Origin: Chloroflexota bacterium
GTDB lineage: Bacteria > Chloroflexota > Anaerolineae > B4-G1 > SLSP01
NCBI GenBank assembly: GCA_019873645.1
Contig: JAIOAX010000038.1
Coordinates: 1-44,219 of the forward strand
Direction of reading: 5' to 3'
Length of the DNA stretch: 44,219 bases
Below, piece by piece: positions 8,409 to 16,411 of this stretch; position 1 is the first letter of the stretch; each line of letters starts with the position of its first letter. Under the pieces are notes generated by a model. It had not been told where the DNA came from. It searched no databases and saw only the letters and a list, made by a program, of their open reading frames with translations. The position numbers were made by a program, and so were the translations under genes.

Positions 8409-9405
8409 ACTCGCTCCCAAACGCTGCGTCGAACGCCACCGCCGACGGCGCGAAGTCTTGCTTGCGGATCATCGCCAGAGCTTCCTGCGCGCCATATTCG
8501 CGGTCCATGCCGCTGTCTTCCCACTCGATGGAGAGCGGGCCTTGATAGCCGATGCGGTTGAGCGCGCGGATGATCGGATCCCAGCGCACGTCCCCATGGC
8601 CCGGCGAGACGAAGTCCCACCCGCGCCGCCGGTCGCCGAAGTCCAGGTGCGACGAGAGGATGCTGTTGCGTCCGTTGAGGTTGAGCCGCGAGTCCTTCAC
8701 GTGCACGTGGACGATGCGCTCCGGGAAGGCGTAGATCAGCTCCGGCGGATCAATGAACTGATGGATCAGGTGGCTCGGATCGAAGTTGATGCCGAAGGCC
8801 GGATGGCCGTTCACCGCCTTGAGCGCGCGCTCGTAGGTGATGAGGTCATAAGCGATCTCAGTAGGATGCACTTCCAGGCCGAATTTGACGCCTTCGGCCT
8901 GGAAGGTATCCAGGATGGGGATCCAGCGCGCGGCGAAGTCCGCGTAGCCGGCGTCAATGTCGGCCTGGCTCGTGGGCGGGAAGAAGTAGAACATCCCCCA
9001 CACGCTGCTGCCGGTGAAGCCATTGACGATGTCCACACCGAAAAGTTTGGCGGCTTTGGCCGTGTTCTTCATCTCCTCGGCACAGCGCTGACGCACGCCT
9101 TCAGGATCGCCATCGCCCCACAGGCGCGCCGGAAGGATGTTTTTGTGGCGGCGGTCAATAGCGTCGCACACGCATTGCCCCACCAGGTGATTGCTGATGG
9201 CAAAGCACTTCAGGTTGTACTTTGCCAGCAGATCGCGCTTCTCGCGCACGTAGGCGTCACATTCGAGAGCCTTATCTACCTCGAAGTGATCGCCCCAACA
9301 GGCAAGTTCCAGGCCATCGAACCCCCAGGCGCTGGCTTTCTGGGCCAGCGTTTCCAGGGGCAGGTCGGCCCATTGTCCGGTAAAAAGGGTTATCGGTCGC
9401 GGCAT
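8407..9405 (-). CDS. Sugar phosphate isomerase/epimerase-like TIM barrel
   Basis: This 332-residue xylose-isomerase-like TIM-barrel protein (IolE/IolI type) shows the metal-binding strand ends in order: [24 protein letters not shown] and SIEWEDSG, which supply the Glu/Asp/His ligands of a divalent metal. Family members isomerise or dehydrate cyclic polyols and keto sugars. The ATG at 9405 ([12 protein letters not shown]) was chosen because AAGGAG stands 9 bases ahead; a start seven codons earlier would include the ribosome site. It lies 24 bases downstream of a toxin-antitoxin pair and upstream of the oxidoreductase, with which it probably forms one pathway. Confidence 0.88.
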   Translation of the reverse strand: MPRPITLFTGQWADLPLETLAQKASAWGFDGLELACWGDHFEVDKALECDAYVREKRDLLAKYNLKCFAISNHLVGQCVCDAIDRRHKNILPARLWGDGDPEGVRQRCAEEMKNTAKAAKLFGVDIVNGFTGSSVWGMFYFFPPTSQADIDAGYADFAARWIPILDTFQAEGVKFGLEVHPTEIAYDLITYERALKAVNGHPAFGINFDPSHLIHQFIDPPELIYAFPERIVHVHVKDSRLNLNGRNSILSSHLDFGDRRRGWDFVSPGHGDVRWDPIIRALNRIGYQGPLSIEWEDSGMDREYGAQEALAMIRKQDFAPSAVAFDAAFGSE

Positions 9406-9429
9406 AATTTTACTCCTTTCTGTCAAGAT

Positions 9430-9792
9430 TTAGATTTGAGGTAGCGGGCGTTGACGTATATACCCGCGTTCTACGATGGTGAAATATTTGTGCAACACCA
9501 TATTGGGTGAATTCAAGATCTGAAGAAGTAACCTGGCCGGTTCTTCGGGTGAAGCTGGCTCAAAGCGAAAATAAACGACGCCTATGTTTGTCTTGGCTTT
9601 GAAACGAAAAATTAACTCACCGAAATCGCGGTCGAACGTAAGAATAATCCGTTGTTGGGAATCCGCCTGTATCAAAATATCTTCATCTGCACTTCCAGGT
9701 GCATTGGTAATGATAGCTAACACATCATGACCGGCCTGCCTCAGCCGCCTGACACTGGGCATGGGGAAATTTTCATCTGCAAGAAAGTTCAT
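9430..9792 (-). CDS. DUF5615 PIN-like toxin
   Basis: This 120-residue protein of the DUF5615 PIN-like family shows the conserved acidic residues MNFLADENFP, GSADEDIL and TFDRDFGEL, which correspond to a PIN-type metal site. These proteins are presumed RNases of type II toxin-antitoxin systems. Its ATG overlaps the last codon of the DUF433 gene upstream (ATGA, 9789-9792), a coupling usual for the pair. All key acids appear present, so it looks functional. Confidence 0.85.
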   Translation of the reverse strand: MNFLADENFPMPSVRRLRQAGHDVLAIITNAPGSADEDILIQADSQQRIILTFDRDFGELIFRFKAKTNIGVVYFRFEPASPEEPARLLLQILNSPNMVLHKYFTIVERGYIRQRPLPQI

Positions 9793-10055
9793 GGTGCGGA
9801 AACTGCATTAGCAATCAGGGATGTTGGCAAAGTATAGAGACTTTCTTCTCGCATACATTCGGCCGCAAAAGCAAAAATGGCTTGCAATGCCGGCAGTGTG
9901 AGCGTTGGATAGCTTTCCAGAACTTGTTGTTCTGTCCAACCTGCTGCGAATAATCCCAAAATGAAATCAACGGCCAGGCGCGTGCCTTTCACTACCGGTT
10001 TTCCGGTCAAGATCTTAGGGTCAGAGTGGATGTAATCACGCCAATTAACTTTCAT
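9789..10055 (-). CDS. DUF433 antitoxin
   Basis: This 88-residue DUF433 protein starts with the family hallmark DPKILTGKPVVKGTRLAVDFI (residues 12-32), then a helical segment (WTEQQVLESYPTLTLPALQAIFAFA) that forms a small winged-helix/HTH-like DNA-binding fold. DUF433 proteins pair with DUF5615 toxins, and here the toxin follows with a 4-base overlap. It is presumably the antitoxin and autoregulator. GAGG lies 7 bases before the ATG. Confidence 0.87.
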   Translation of the reverse strand: MKVNWRDYIHSDPKILTGKPVVKGTRLAVDFILGLFAAGWTEQQVLESYPTLTLPALQAIFAFAAECMREESLYTLPTSLIANAVSAP

Positions 10056-10203
10056 CGGTTTGCCTCAACTCCTTGGACACTTTATGTGAAGTGAACGTAT
10101 CAGTGCACGACGCTGCTCACATTCCATAGCTCATTCTACTCTCAATGACCGGTCTTGGCAACTGATAAATTTCCTGATTTTCCTAAAATATTATTGTGGA
10201 ATT

Positions 10204-10234
10204 AAAGCAGCCCGCAAGAATTGCGGGCCGCTTT
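10204..10234 (-). terminator. Intrinsic terminator of the epimerase gene
   Basis: A hairpin of GCCCGCAA / TTGCGGGC with outer AAAGC/GCTTT pairing (one A-C mismatch) and a GAA loop is followed on the minus strand by TTTAATT. It lies 47 bases beyond the stop of the epimerase gene. The remainder of 10056-10280 shows no gene. Confidence 0.75.
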
Positions 10235-10280
10235 GATGCTACGATTGACAAAATTCAGGCTCGGTTACCCAGGTCGCTTG

Positions 10281-11261
10281 CTACGCCGGCATGAAACTTC
10301 TGCGCCAGGCCAGGGTGTCGGCGATGCTCTCGCGCAAGGGGCGGGGATTATAACCCAACTCGGCGCGGGCTTTGGCGTTGCTGATATTGCAGTTCTCCTG
10401 GACGGTGCGTAGCGCGTAGCGGGTCAGGATAGGAATGGCATGGGTGAGGCGATAGAAGGATTCGGCAAGGCCGGCGAAAAATTCGGCCAGCCATAGCGGC
10501 ACGACAATGTGCGGTGTGTGAATGCCGATGATGTCTTGCACGATTTGCTTGATCTGCGGAATCTCGATCCGCGCGCCTGATAGAATGTAGGTTTCACCGT
10601 TGCGCCCTTTAGCGGCGGCCTGGGTCAATCCCTTGGCGACATCGCGCACATCTACGAAATCGTAAGCGCCCTTGATCACAAAATGCAGCCTCTTGCGGGC
10701 AAAGCTGAGAATGACATTCCCCATCTCCGATCCCAGATAATCGTAAGGCCCGATGACGCCGGTAGGGCAGGCGATCACGGCATCCAACCCCTGTTCCACA
10801 GTTTGCAACACGGCCAGCGTGCCTTCGGCTTTGGTGCGGTCGTAGGCGCCGGCCGGGCTATCCGGCGCAAAGGGGACGCTTTCGTCAATACAGACGCCGT
10901 GTGGTAGCCGTTCCAGGGCATGGATGGAGCTGATATGCACCATGCGCTTCACGCCGGCCCTGAGCGCAGCCTGCGCCGTGTTGCGCGCGCCGTCCACGTT
11001 GACCTTGCGCATCAGGGTTTCGGCGCCCGGCATGATGGAGATGATGCCGGCCAGATGGTAGACGGTGTCCACGCCCTCCATGGCCCGCTCTAACGTTTCG
11101 GGTTCGAGGACGTTGCCGGTTACTTTTTCGACCGACAAACCTGCGAGGGAACGACAATCATCGTTGGGGAGCACCATCGCGCGCACCGGCTGGTTTTGCG
11201 CCAGCAACTCGCGCACCAAAACATTCCCGATATGGCCGGTGGCCCCGGTGACCAGATTCAT
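10281..11261 (-). CDS. NAD-dependent epimerase/dehydratase (extended SDR)
   Basis: This 326-residue extended short-chain dehydrogenase has the N-terminal NAD motif TGATGHIG, HLAGIIS in place of the usual HxAA, SSIHAL carrying the catalytic Ser, and an active-site YDRTKAEGT (YxxxK). The order matches NAD-dependent sugar epimerases, dihydroflavonol-4-reductase-like enzymes and 3-beta-HSD-like enzymes. The substrate is unknown. Start ATG 11261 has GGAGG 6-7 bases upstream; longer reading to 11357 is rejected because it would begin inside the promoter leader. The gene stands alone, with its own consensus promoter, a palindromic operator and a terminator, so it is probably induced by a specific effector. 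Confidence 0.9.
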   Translation of the reverse strand: MNLVTGATGHIGNVLVRELLAQNQPVRAMVLPNDDCRSLAGLSVEKVTGNVLEPETLERAMEGVDTVYHLAGIISIMPGAETLMRKVNVDGARNTAQAALRAGVKRMVHISSIHALERLPHGVCIDESVPFAPDSPAGAYDRTKAEGTLAVLQTVEQGLDAVIACPTGVIGPYDYLGSEMGNVILSFARKRLHFVIKGAYDFVDVRDVAKGLTQAAAKGRNGETYILSGARIEIPQIKQIVQDIIGIHTPHIVVPLWLAEFFAGLAESFYRLTHAIPILTRYALRTVQENCNISNAKARAELGYNPRPLRESIADTLAWRRSFMPA

Positions 11262-11377
11262 TTTTGACCTCCGTGTGAACGCTCTGTTTGAAATAAGGGC
11301 CGCAAAAATATGCCAATGAATCGCCACAATACCGTACTGTTTACAGAGCCTGTTCACACCGAGAGGTGGAGCAAAAA

Positions 11378-11391
11378 ACCGACCGGTCGGT
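11378..11391 (-). promoter_or_regulatory. TetR-type palindromic operator
   Basis: The 14-base perfect palindrome ACCGACCGGTCGGT lies directly after the -10 box of the epimerase promoter and covers the expected start of transcription. Size and symmetry are typical of TetR-family operators. The TetR gene in this window has different repeats before it, so the cognate regulator is probably elsewhere. Confidence 0.75.
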
Positions 11392-11399
11392 ATGTTTTT

Positions 11400-11427
11400 A
11401 TTATACCTTAATTCTGAGGGTTGTCAA
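11400..11427 (-). promoter_or_regulatory. Consensus promoter of the epimerase gene
   Basis: The boxes are TTGACA (11422-11427) and TATAAT (11400-11405), both perfect matches to the housekeeping sigma consensus, with a 16-base spacer on the minus strand. The mRNA leader would be about 130 bases. Confidence 0.88.
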
Positions 11428-11441
11428 TTTCAGAAAAACGA

Positions 11442-11501
11442 GGGGGGATTTCTCAAAGGGGGATTTTGGACGGCGAAGCCGTCCAAAATCCCCCTCTATT
11501 T
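11442..11501 (-). repeat. 60-bp palindromic element, copy 1
   Basis: The core is GGGGGATTTTGGACGG, a short loop, and CCGTCCAAAATCCCCC, flanked by AAATAGA on one side and TTTGAGAAAT on the other (minus-strand reading). It is nearly identical to 13217-13276 in the opposite orientation. It lies between the epimerase promoter and the 3' end of the acetyltransferase gene, where its hairpin could end transcription. Confidence 0.9.
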
Positions 11502-11507
11502 TTATCT

Positions 11508-11530
11508 CCCCGCCCCCAAAGGGGGCGGGG
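11508..11530. terminator. GC-rich hairpin beside palindromic element 1
   Basis: A 10-bp stem CCCCGCCCCC / GGGGGCGGGG with an AAA loop adjoins the 60-bp element. On the minus strand it follows the acetyltransferase gene, so the two hairpins together may stop its transcription. The rest of 11262-11575 holds the epimerase leader and promoter. Confidence 0.55.
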
Positions 11531-11575
11531 CAGGGGGTGGGGGCAGAAATGCAAGCTATGTATTTTCTGGAGGGG

Positions 11576-12313
11576 CTATTCTTCGGTCAGATTCAAGACC
11601 ATCAGCCGCTCGTAGAAATCCTGCATTGGCCGTCCGGCGGCCAATGCGGCCTGGATGGCGTCGTTGACCTCGCTGGGGCCGTGCCCGCGCGCCCATTGGG
11701 GCAGATGCGCCGCATCGCTGATCAGGCCGAAGGGGTCGAAGCCCAGACGCGCATACGTGGTCCAGGGCAGGTGTCCGGTTGCCACGGCAAACTCGAACAG
11801 GCCGCTCGGCGCGCCAAGCGCCAGGATGGTGGTGTAGTCGTGATCCCACGCCCAGCGCATGGAGGCGCGCACTAAGGCGGTGCCGATGCCCCGGCCAAAA
11901 TAGCGCGGGTCGGCGCCTTTGTAGATGGTCGGCGCGCCCGCGCCTTCCTCGACTTCTTGCCGGAAACTCTCCAAAGTCCGCCCAACATGGCAACAGGCAT
12001 GGCACCAGGCCGGCCCCGATAGTTCCAGATTCACCGCACCGGTCATCTGCCGCCACCAGTGGGAACGCCACCAGTGGTTCCAGGCCGGCCAGTCGGGGTT
12101 GTCTTGATCGGGCAGGATGATACGATAACAGTGCAGTTGGGCAACGCAACGGTCGTCTTCCCAGGCCGCCATGCCGATGGTCCCCTGTGTCTCGAACAAC
12201 CGCAGCAGCGTCTCACGTTCCGCCGGCCAGCACCGCAAGGGGATGCGGTCAAGTTCGTCTGGCCGAATCGGTCGAATCGTGATCGGTATGTCGTTCGGGG
12301 ATAGCAAAGTCAT
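11576..12313 (-). CDS. GNAT-family N-acetyltransferase
   Basis: This 245-residue protein has a GNAT fold: an N-terminal strand ITIRPIRPDELDRIPLRCW and the acetyl-CoA pyrophosphate loop in YFGRGIGTALVRASMRWA (R/QxxGxG/A). The final part, YARLGFDPFGL, matches the last GNAT strand pattern. A Trp- and Cys/His-rich middle (WPAWNHWWRSHWW, WCHACCHVG) is unusual and may form the substrate pocket. ATG 12313 was chosen because GGAGGAG is 4 bases upstream. The substrate is unknown. It lies within the segment enclosed by inverted 60-bp elements, after the DUF4258/YgiT pair. Confidence 0.82.
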   Translation of the reverse strand: MTLLSPNDIPITIRPIRPDELDRIPLRCWPAERETLLRLFETQGTIGMAAWEDDRCVAQLHCYRIILPDQDNPDWPAWNHWWRSHWWRQMTGAVNLELSGPAWCHACCHVGRTLESFRQEVEEGAGAPTIYKGADPRYFGRGIGTALVRASMRWAWDHDYTTILALGAPSGLFEFAVATGHLPWTTYARLGFDPFGLISDAAHLPQWARGHGPSEVNDAIQAALAAGRPMQDFYERLMVLNLTEE

Positions 12314-12406
12314 CGTTCTCCTCCTGACGACGCCGAGCTCAGCCGCGCTGCGAAACGGCATCAGTTGCAGTGAGATGTTAGCCAGCCCGTTGTGGGGGAC
12401 GGTAAA

Positions 12407-12649
12407 CTACGCTACCTGAAAGGTCTGACCAAGTGGCTGAAACTCGGCGACTTGTTGCCTTTCTAGTTTCTGTCGAATTTGCTCAAAACGTCTAACTGTC
12501 TCGACAGCATATAACCGTTCGCCACATCGCAGGCATACCTCAGCACGTACCCTGAGTACTGCTGTATGGATACCGCCTTTGAGTAGTTTCTCTACTTCCT
12601 TCTCCACCAATTCGCCACCGCAGATAGGACACTTATCAAAAGGCTTCAT
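12407..12649 (-). CDS. YgiT-type zinc-finger antitoxin
   Basis: This 80-residue protein has two Cys pairs, CPICGG and CLRCGE, the zinc finger of the YgiT/MqsA N-terminal type. A helical tail (VRRFEQIRQKLERQQV) follows. Without the MqsA HTH domain it belongs to the short YgiT proteins that pair with DUF4258 genes. ATG 12649 has AGGAG upstream and overlaps the stop of the DUF4258 gene (ATGA), so the two are coupled. It is the likely antitoxin. Confidence 0.85.
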   Translation of the reverse strand: MKPFDKCPICGGELVEKEVEKLLKGGIHTAVLRVRAEVCLRCGERLYAVETVRRFEQIRQKLERQQVAEFQPLGQTFQVA

Positions 12650-12960
12650 TTCTTTCTCCTGATACGCCAATCAATCCATCGGTTAGGGTCAGGTCGGTAC
12701 ACGGTGACCAATACTGCCCATTGGGTGGCTTGATTGTAAGCCCAAACACTGTGAATCGGTTCTCCCATAAAACTATCACCATAGATTAAGTAACTCGGGT
12801 AGGGCTTGTCTGTTGGATAGTCTTCAATCATCTCGCCGTGCAAAACGCTGAAGAAAACTTCATCAAAGGACAAATGGTCTGCCCGTGCTTCCTCGTCGGC
12901 CTGATCGGTCAGGCGGATACGGTTATGACGGATGGCGTCAATAATGTTTTCGATGTCCAC
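12646..12960 (-). CDS. DUF4258 toxin-like protein
   Basis: This 104-residue DUF4258 protein has the family features IRLTDQADEEARADHLSFDEV, HGEMIEDYP, a central YLIYG strand and a final VLVTVYRPDPNRWIDW. The family is related to RelE/MqsR-fold RNases and commonly lies before a YgiT zinc-finger gene, as here. The likely start is GTG 12960; AAGG lies about 11 bases upstream. A promoter candidate is at 12993-13020. Confidence 0.85.
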   Translation of the reverse strand: MDIENIIDAIRHNRIRLTDQADEEARADHLSFDEVFFSVLHGEMIEDYPTDKPYPSYLIYGDSFMGEPIHSVWAYNQATQWAVLVTVYRPDPNRWIDWRIRRKK

Positions 12961-12992
12961 GAGATAGCCTTACCAAACGGATTGCGCCTTTT

Positions 12993-13020
12993 ATTGTATC
13001 CCGATGCGGCAGAATAGCAA
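12993..13020 (-). promoter_or_regulatory. Candidate promoter of the DUF4258/YgiT operon
   Basis: On the minus strand TTGCTA (13015-13020) and TACAAT (12993-12998) are 16 bases apart, 33 bases ahead of the GTG start. Confidence 0.55.
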
Positions 13021-13156
13021 AAGGCTGGCTGAAATAGTTCGACAGTCTGGTCGCCCAGTAGTCCGATAGTCCCTGGTCTGGTTTGCGTGCTTTATATTGT
13101 GTATTGTAGTCAGTTTTGCCGGCATGACAAAAGGAGGACCTTGTATACATGGAGGC

Positions 13157-13194
13157 AGGTCACAGGTTTTGAGCTTTGCCCTCCTCTGTGACCT
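13157..13194. other. Stem-loop AGGTCACAG / CTGTGACCT
   Basis: Two 9-base arms are separated by 20 bases. Just before it on the plus strand is a strong AAAAGGAGG (13131-13139) that opens no frame longer than 16 codons. It may be a regulatory leader or an operator. No riboswitch class was recognised. The surrounding 12961-13492 contains no other gene candidate. Confidence 0.4.
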
Positions 13195-13216
13195 CGCTCC
13201 TTGACAGTGGGGAAGT

Positions 13217-13276
13217 AAATAGAGGGGGATTTTGGACGGCTTCGCCGTCCAAAATCCCCCTTTGAGAAATTCCCCC
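13217..13276 (+). repeat. 60-bp palindromic element, copy 2
   Basis: This is the reverse complement of 11442-11501 with about one base changed (GAGAAATTCC instead of GAGAAATCCC). The GGATTTTGGACGGC hairpin core is the same. With copy 1 it encloses 1.7 kb carrying the acetyltransferase and the toxin-antitoxin pair. Confidence 0.9.
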
Positions 13277-13382
13277 GCTCATTGCGGGATCAGGCGCTGC
13301 GCAGGCGCGGTCTGGAGACCGGCCTGAGCATTACCCGGTTGCTGTGTCTGATAAGTTACCTCAGCCCTGAAATGCACCTGAT

Positions 13383-13410
13383 TTGACAAGGGGCTTCTTT
13401 GTCGTATAAT
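13383..13410 (+). promoter_or_regulatory. Consensus promoter of the TetR/efflux operon
   Basis: TTGACA (13383-13388) and TATAAT (13405-13410) match the consensus perfectly, with a 16-base spacer. It lies 83 bases ahead of the TetR start and is followed at once by repeated operator-like sequence. Confidence 0.88.
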
Positions 13411-13461
13411 TGCTCATATAATGAGTGATGACTCATATTATCACTTGATGACTCATATTAT
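13411..13461 (+). promoter_or_regulatory. Operator-like iterons at the TetR promoter
   Basis: TGATGACTCATATTAT occurs twice (13426-13441, 13446-13461) at a 20-base period. A third, imperfect copy (TGCTCATATAAT) lies 19 bases earlier and abuts the -10 box. Around the first full copy ATGAGT and ACTCAT form an inverted repeat with a 4-base centre. This arrangement suggests autoregulation by the adjacent TetR protein, with subunits on one face of the helix. Confidence 0.72.
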
Positions 13462-13492
13462 AACCGCAATTAAACCCTGAAAGCGAGGACGT

Positions 13493-14128
13493 ATGAATAG
13501 TAAAAGAGGGCCGCTTTTTCCAAGCCAGCGGCAGCGGCGCATCGAACGCCGCCGTCGTGAGATCATCGCCGCGGCGGCGCAGATTTTCGCGCAAAAGGGT
13601 TACGCCAATACGACCACCAAAGAGCTGGCCGATGCCGCCGATATGGCTGAGGGGACGCTGTACAATTATTTCGACGGCAAGCGGGAGATTCTCCTTGCCA
13701 TTCTCAACGAGATGTGCGTCCCGATTGATGCGCTGTTGCAAAATGCACAAGTCCCCAAAACACCCGAAGATTTTGTTCGCATTGTCGAAAATGGCCTGGG
13801 TATTTTTGTCGCCCAACTGGATTTCACCCGCACGCTGCTGACCGAAATCTGGGTAGATGATGTGGTGCTCAATGATTTCGTCATCCAACGTTTGCAGCAC
13901 ATTGGCGAAACCGTGCGCGATTTCATCGCCAGGGGCATCGAAGGCGGCAATTTCCGCCCACTGGACATTGAGACCACGACCTTGATGGTGCTGGGGACGT
14001 TTCTGGCGCTCATTTTCCCCATCGTGCGGGGTATAAAGCCCATCCCTACAGCCGAGGAACGGCATAAGATGGCGCAAGAGGCGGTGGATTTGTTGTTGAA
14101 TGGATTGCGGGTGCGTGGGAACGGCTAG
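13493..14128 (+). CDS. TetR/AcrR-family regulator of the efflux operon
   Basis: This 211-residue TetR-type repressor has its N-terminal HTH at residues ~20-66 (AAAQIFAQKGYANTTTKELA, then GTLYNYFDGKREIL). The ligand-binding helices occupy the rest, with a FLALIFPIVRG helix near residue 165. GAGG precedes the ATG. It is the first gene of the exporter operon, 8 bases before the first permease, so it most likely represses the operon from the iterons just upstream and is released by a drug or metabolite. In E. coli the related ybhGFSR exporter also has a TetR regulator (CecR) as its first gene. Confidence 0.92.
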   Translation: MNSKRGPLFPSQRQRRIERRRREIIAAAAQIFAQKGYANTTTKELADAADMAEGTLYNYFDGKREILLAILNEMCVPIDALLQNAQVPKTPEDFVRIVENGLGIFVAQLDFTRTLLTEIWVDDVVLNDFVIQRLQHIGETVRDFIARGIEGGNFRPLDIETTTLMVLGTFLALIFPIVRGIKPIPTAEERHKMAQEAVDLLLNGLRVRGNG

Positions 14129-14136
14129 GACCGGCG

Positions 14137-15264
14137 ATGTTACAGCGTATCTGGGCAGTGCTACAAAAGGAATTCATCCAAACGCTGCGCGACCGGGGCA
14201 CGTTGCTCCTGATGTTGAGCATGCCCATCCTGCAATTGTTTTTGCTTGGCTATGCGGTGGATATGAATGTAGAACACATTCCCACCGTTGTCGCCGATCA
14301 AAGTCTGGATGATTACAGTCTGGGGTATGTCAACGCGCTGGTCAATACGCAGTATTTCGATGTGGTGGCGTATGTTGCCAGCGAAGCTGAGGTGATCCGC
14401 GCGATTGATGGCGGGCGCGCGCAGGCCGGGGTCGTCATCCCGCCGGATTTTGCGGCGCGCGTGGAACGCGGCGAAGCGCAGGTGCTGCTGCTCATTGATG
14501 GTTCGGATTTATTTACCGTACAATCAGGCTATACGCGCGCGGCCACCATTGCCCAGGCTTATGCTTCCGAAGTGTTGTTGAAAAAGATTCGCCGTTCGGG
14601 ATTGCCGGTGACCGGCGCGTTGCCGCTGGATACGCGGGTGCGTGTGCTTTACAATCCCGATATGCAACAATTGTGGTTCACCATTCCCAATATGATCGCG
14701 CTGTTGATGCAGACAACGAGCATTGCGATGACGGCGGCGGCCGTGGTGCGCGAACGTGAGGCCGGCACCATCGAGCAGTTGCTTGTCACGCCTATCCGTC
14801 CGGCGGAATTACTGCTTGGCAAAATCATTCCCAACGTGGTCGTGGCGCTCATCAATGTGCTGACGGCGGTGGCAGTAGGGGTATGGGTTTTCCATGTGCC
14901 CTTCCGCGGAAGTTTGGGGCTGTTTGTGGGGCTGGCGGTCATCTACGTTTTTTCGGGATTGGGACTGGGGCTGCTGATTTCCACCATCGCCAACAACCAG
15001 AAACAGGCGCAGCAACTGGTGATGATGATTATGCTGTTGGGAGTCATCCTGGGCGGGTACATTTTCCCCCGCAATACGATGCCGCCGGTGCTGCGGGTGT
15101 TGGGGACGTTGTTTCCGATGACGTTCTTCATTCCCATCTCACGGGGAATTATCAGCAAGGGCGTGGGCGTGGACGCGCTGTGGGCGCAGATCGCCGGCAT
15201 GACCGTTTACGCAGTGGTGGTCATGGCGATTGCCTCAAAGGCCTTCCGCCAGGGGCTGGAGTAG
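14137..15264 (+). CDS. ABC-2 exporter permease 1
   Basis: This 375-residue ABC-2 permease of the YbhS/YbhR type opens with a cytoplasmic RIWAVLQKEFIQTLRDRGT and TM1. An extracytoplasmic domain of ~150 residues follows (VVADQSLDDYSLGYV, VVIPPDFAARVERGEAQV, IDGSD), then five membrane segments. The coupling motif REREAGTIEQLLVTPIRP faces the ATPase. It is the first of four permeases in a row and resembles permease 3 most closely; both begin R(I)WAV(L/M)QKEFIQT. It starts 8 bases after TetR. It probably forms a heterodimer with permease 2. Confidence 0.9.
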   Translation: MLQRIWAVLQKEFIQTLRDRGTLLLMLSMPILQLFLLGYAVDMNVEHIPTVVADQSLDDYSLGYVNALVNTQYFDVVAYVASEAEVIRAIDGGRAQAGVVIPPDFAARVERGEAQVLLLIDGSDLFTVQSGYTRAATIAQAYASEVLLKKIRRSGLPVTGALPLDTRVRVLYNPDMQQLWFTIPNMIALLMQTTSIAMTAAAVVREREAGTIEQLLVTPIRPAELLLGKIIPNVVVALINVLTAVAVGVWVFHVPFRGSLGLFVGLAVIYVFSGLGLGLLISTIANNQKQAQQLVMMIMLLGVILGGYIFPRNTMPPVLRVLGTLFPMTFFIPISRGIISKGVGVDALWAQIAGMTVYAVVVMAIASKAFRQGLE

Positions 15265-15268
15265 GACG

Positions 15269-16405
15269 ATGGCTGTGAGTACGCAGCGGTTGTCCGCTAT
15301 CGTCAAAAAAGAGACCATCCAGATGCTGCGAGATTGGCCGACGCTGTTGATGATTATTCTTATGCCGGTCATCGAGTTGCTGTTGTTTGCCTATGTCGGT
15401 GATTTGACGCTCGACCATTTGCCTACGGCCGTCGCCGATATGAGCCGGGATTCAAGCAGCCGCGCTTTCATCAGTGCATTGGAGGTTTCGGGTTTCTTCG
15501 ACGTGGTTGAGTACGTGAACGGCGAGAACGAGGCCATTCGCGCCATTGACGAGGGACGGGTCAACGTGGGGCTGGTGATTCCGCCGGATTTCGCCGGGCG
15601 GATCGCGCGCGGCACCGCGCAGGCGTTGGTGATTATTGATGGGTCGGATGCCTTTGTGGTGCAATCGGGGTACAGCGCGGCCGTAGCGATTGCGCAGGTG
15701 CACGGGATGCAGTTGATGTTGCAGACCGCCGAACGCATGGGCATGTCCCGGCTGGGCCAATTGCCCATCAACACCAGTACGCGCATTCTTTACAATCCCA
15801 ACATTGACCAGATCGTTTTTCTCATCCCCGGTCTGGCGGCGATGCTATTGCAACTCATCGGCGTCAATGCGACGGTCATGGCGGTGGTGCGCGAGCGCGA
15901 GCTGGGCACGATGGAACAGATGCTCGTCACGCCAGCGCGCCCGCTGGAGCTGATTCTCGGCAAGATTGTGCCGCCCATCGCTTTGATCGCCGTAGACCTC
16001 ATCATCATTATCCTGCTTGGCGTCTACTGGTTCAAGGTGCCGATTCGTGGGTCGCTGGGGCTGTTTAGCTGGCTCGCGCTGTTGTTCATCATTTCCGGGC
16101 TGGGGATGGGGCTGGCGCTTTCCACCATCTCCAAGAATCAAAAGCAGGCGCAGCAGATTTCGGCGGTGGTGATGATGCTTTCGATCTTACTGACCGGCCT
16201 GATCTATCCACGGGCGACGATGCCGCCGCTGGTGCGCGCCATCGGCAACTTGATTCCGGCGACTTACTTTGTGCGCATTGCGCGGGGGATTATGACCAAA
16301 GGCATCGGGCTGGCGTTTATGTGGGAAGATGTCCTGGCGCTGGCAATCTACGGGACGATCATCGTGACGCTTTCGGCGGCGACGTTCAAAAAGCGGCTGG
16401 ATTGA
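15269..16405 (+). CDS. ABC-2 exporter permease 2
   Basis: This 378-residue ABC-2 permease starts AIVKKETIQMLRDWPT and TM1. The external domain carries VVEYVNGENEAIRAIDEG and IPPDFAGRIARGTAQ, and the coupling motif is RERELGTMEQMLVTPARP. It ends with FKKRLD, as permease 4 does; in general it resembles permease 4 (NLT/DLT...LPT(A/T)VADMS) more than permease 1 or 3. ATG 15269 lies 4 bases after the stop of permease 1, so an upstream in-frame ATG inside the previous gene was not used. It is a probable partner of permease 1. Confidence 0.9.
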   Translation: MAVSTQRLSAIVKKETIQMLRDWPTLLMIILMPVIELLLFAYVGDLTLDHLPTAVADMSRDSSSRAFISALEVSGFFDVVEYVNGENEAIRAIDEGRVNVGLVIPPDFAGRIARGTAQALVIIDGSDAFVVQSGYSAAVAIAQVHGMQLMLQTAERMGMSRLGQLPINTSTRILYNPNIDQIVFLIPGLAAMLLQLIGVNATVMAVVRERELGTMEQMLVTPARPLELILGKIVPPIALIAVDLIIIILLGVYWFKVPIRGSLGLFSWLALLFIISGLGMGLALSTISKNQKQAQQISAVVMMLSILLTGLIYPRATMPPLVRAIGNLIPATYFVRIARGIMTKGIGLAFMWEDVLALAIYGTIIVTLSAATFKKRLD

Positions 16406-16411
16406 GAGAGC

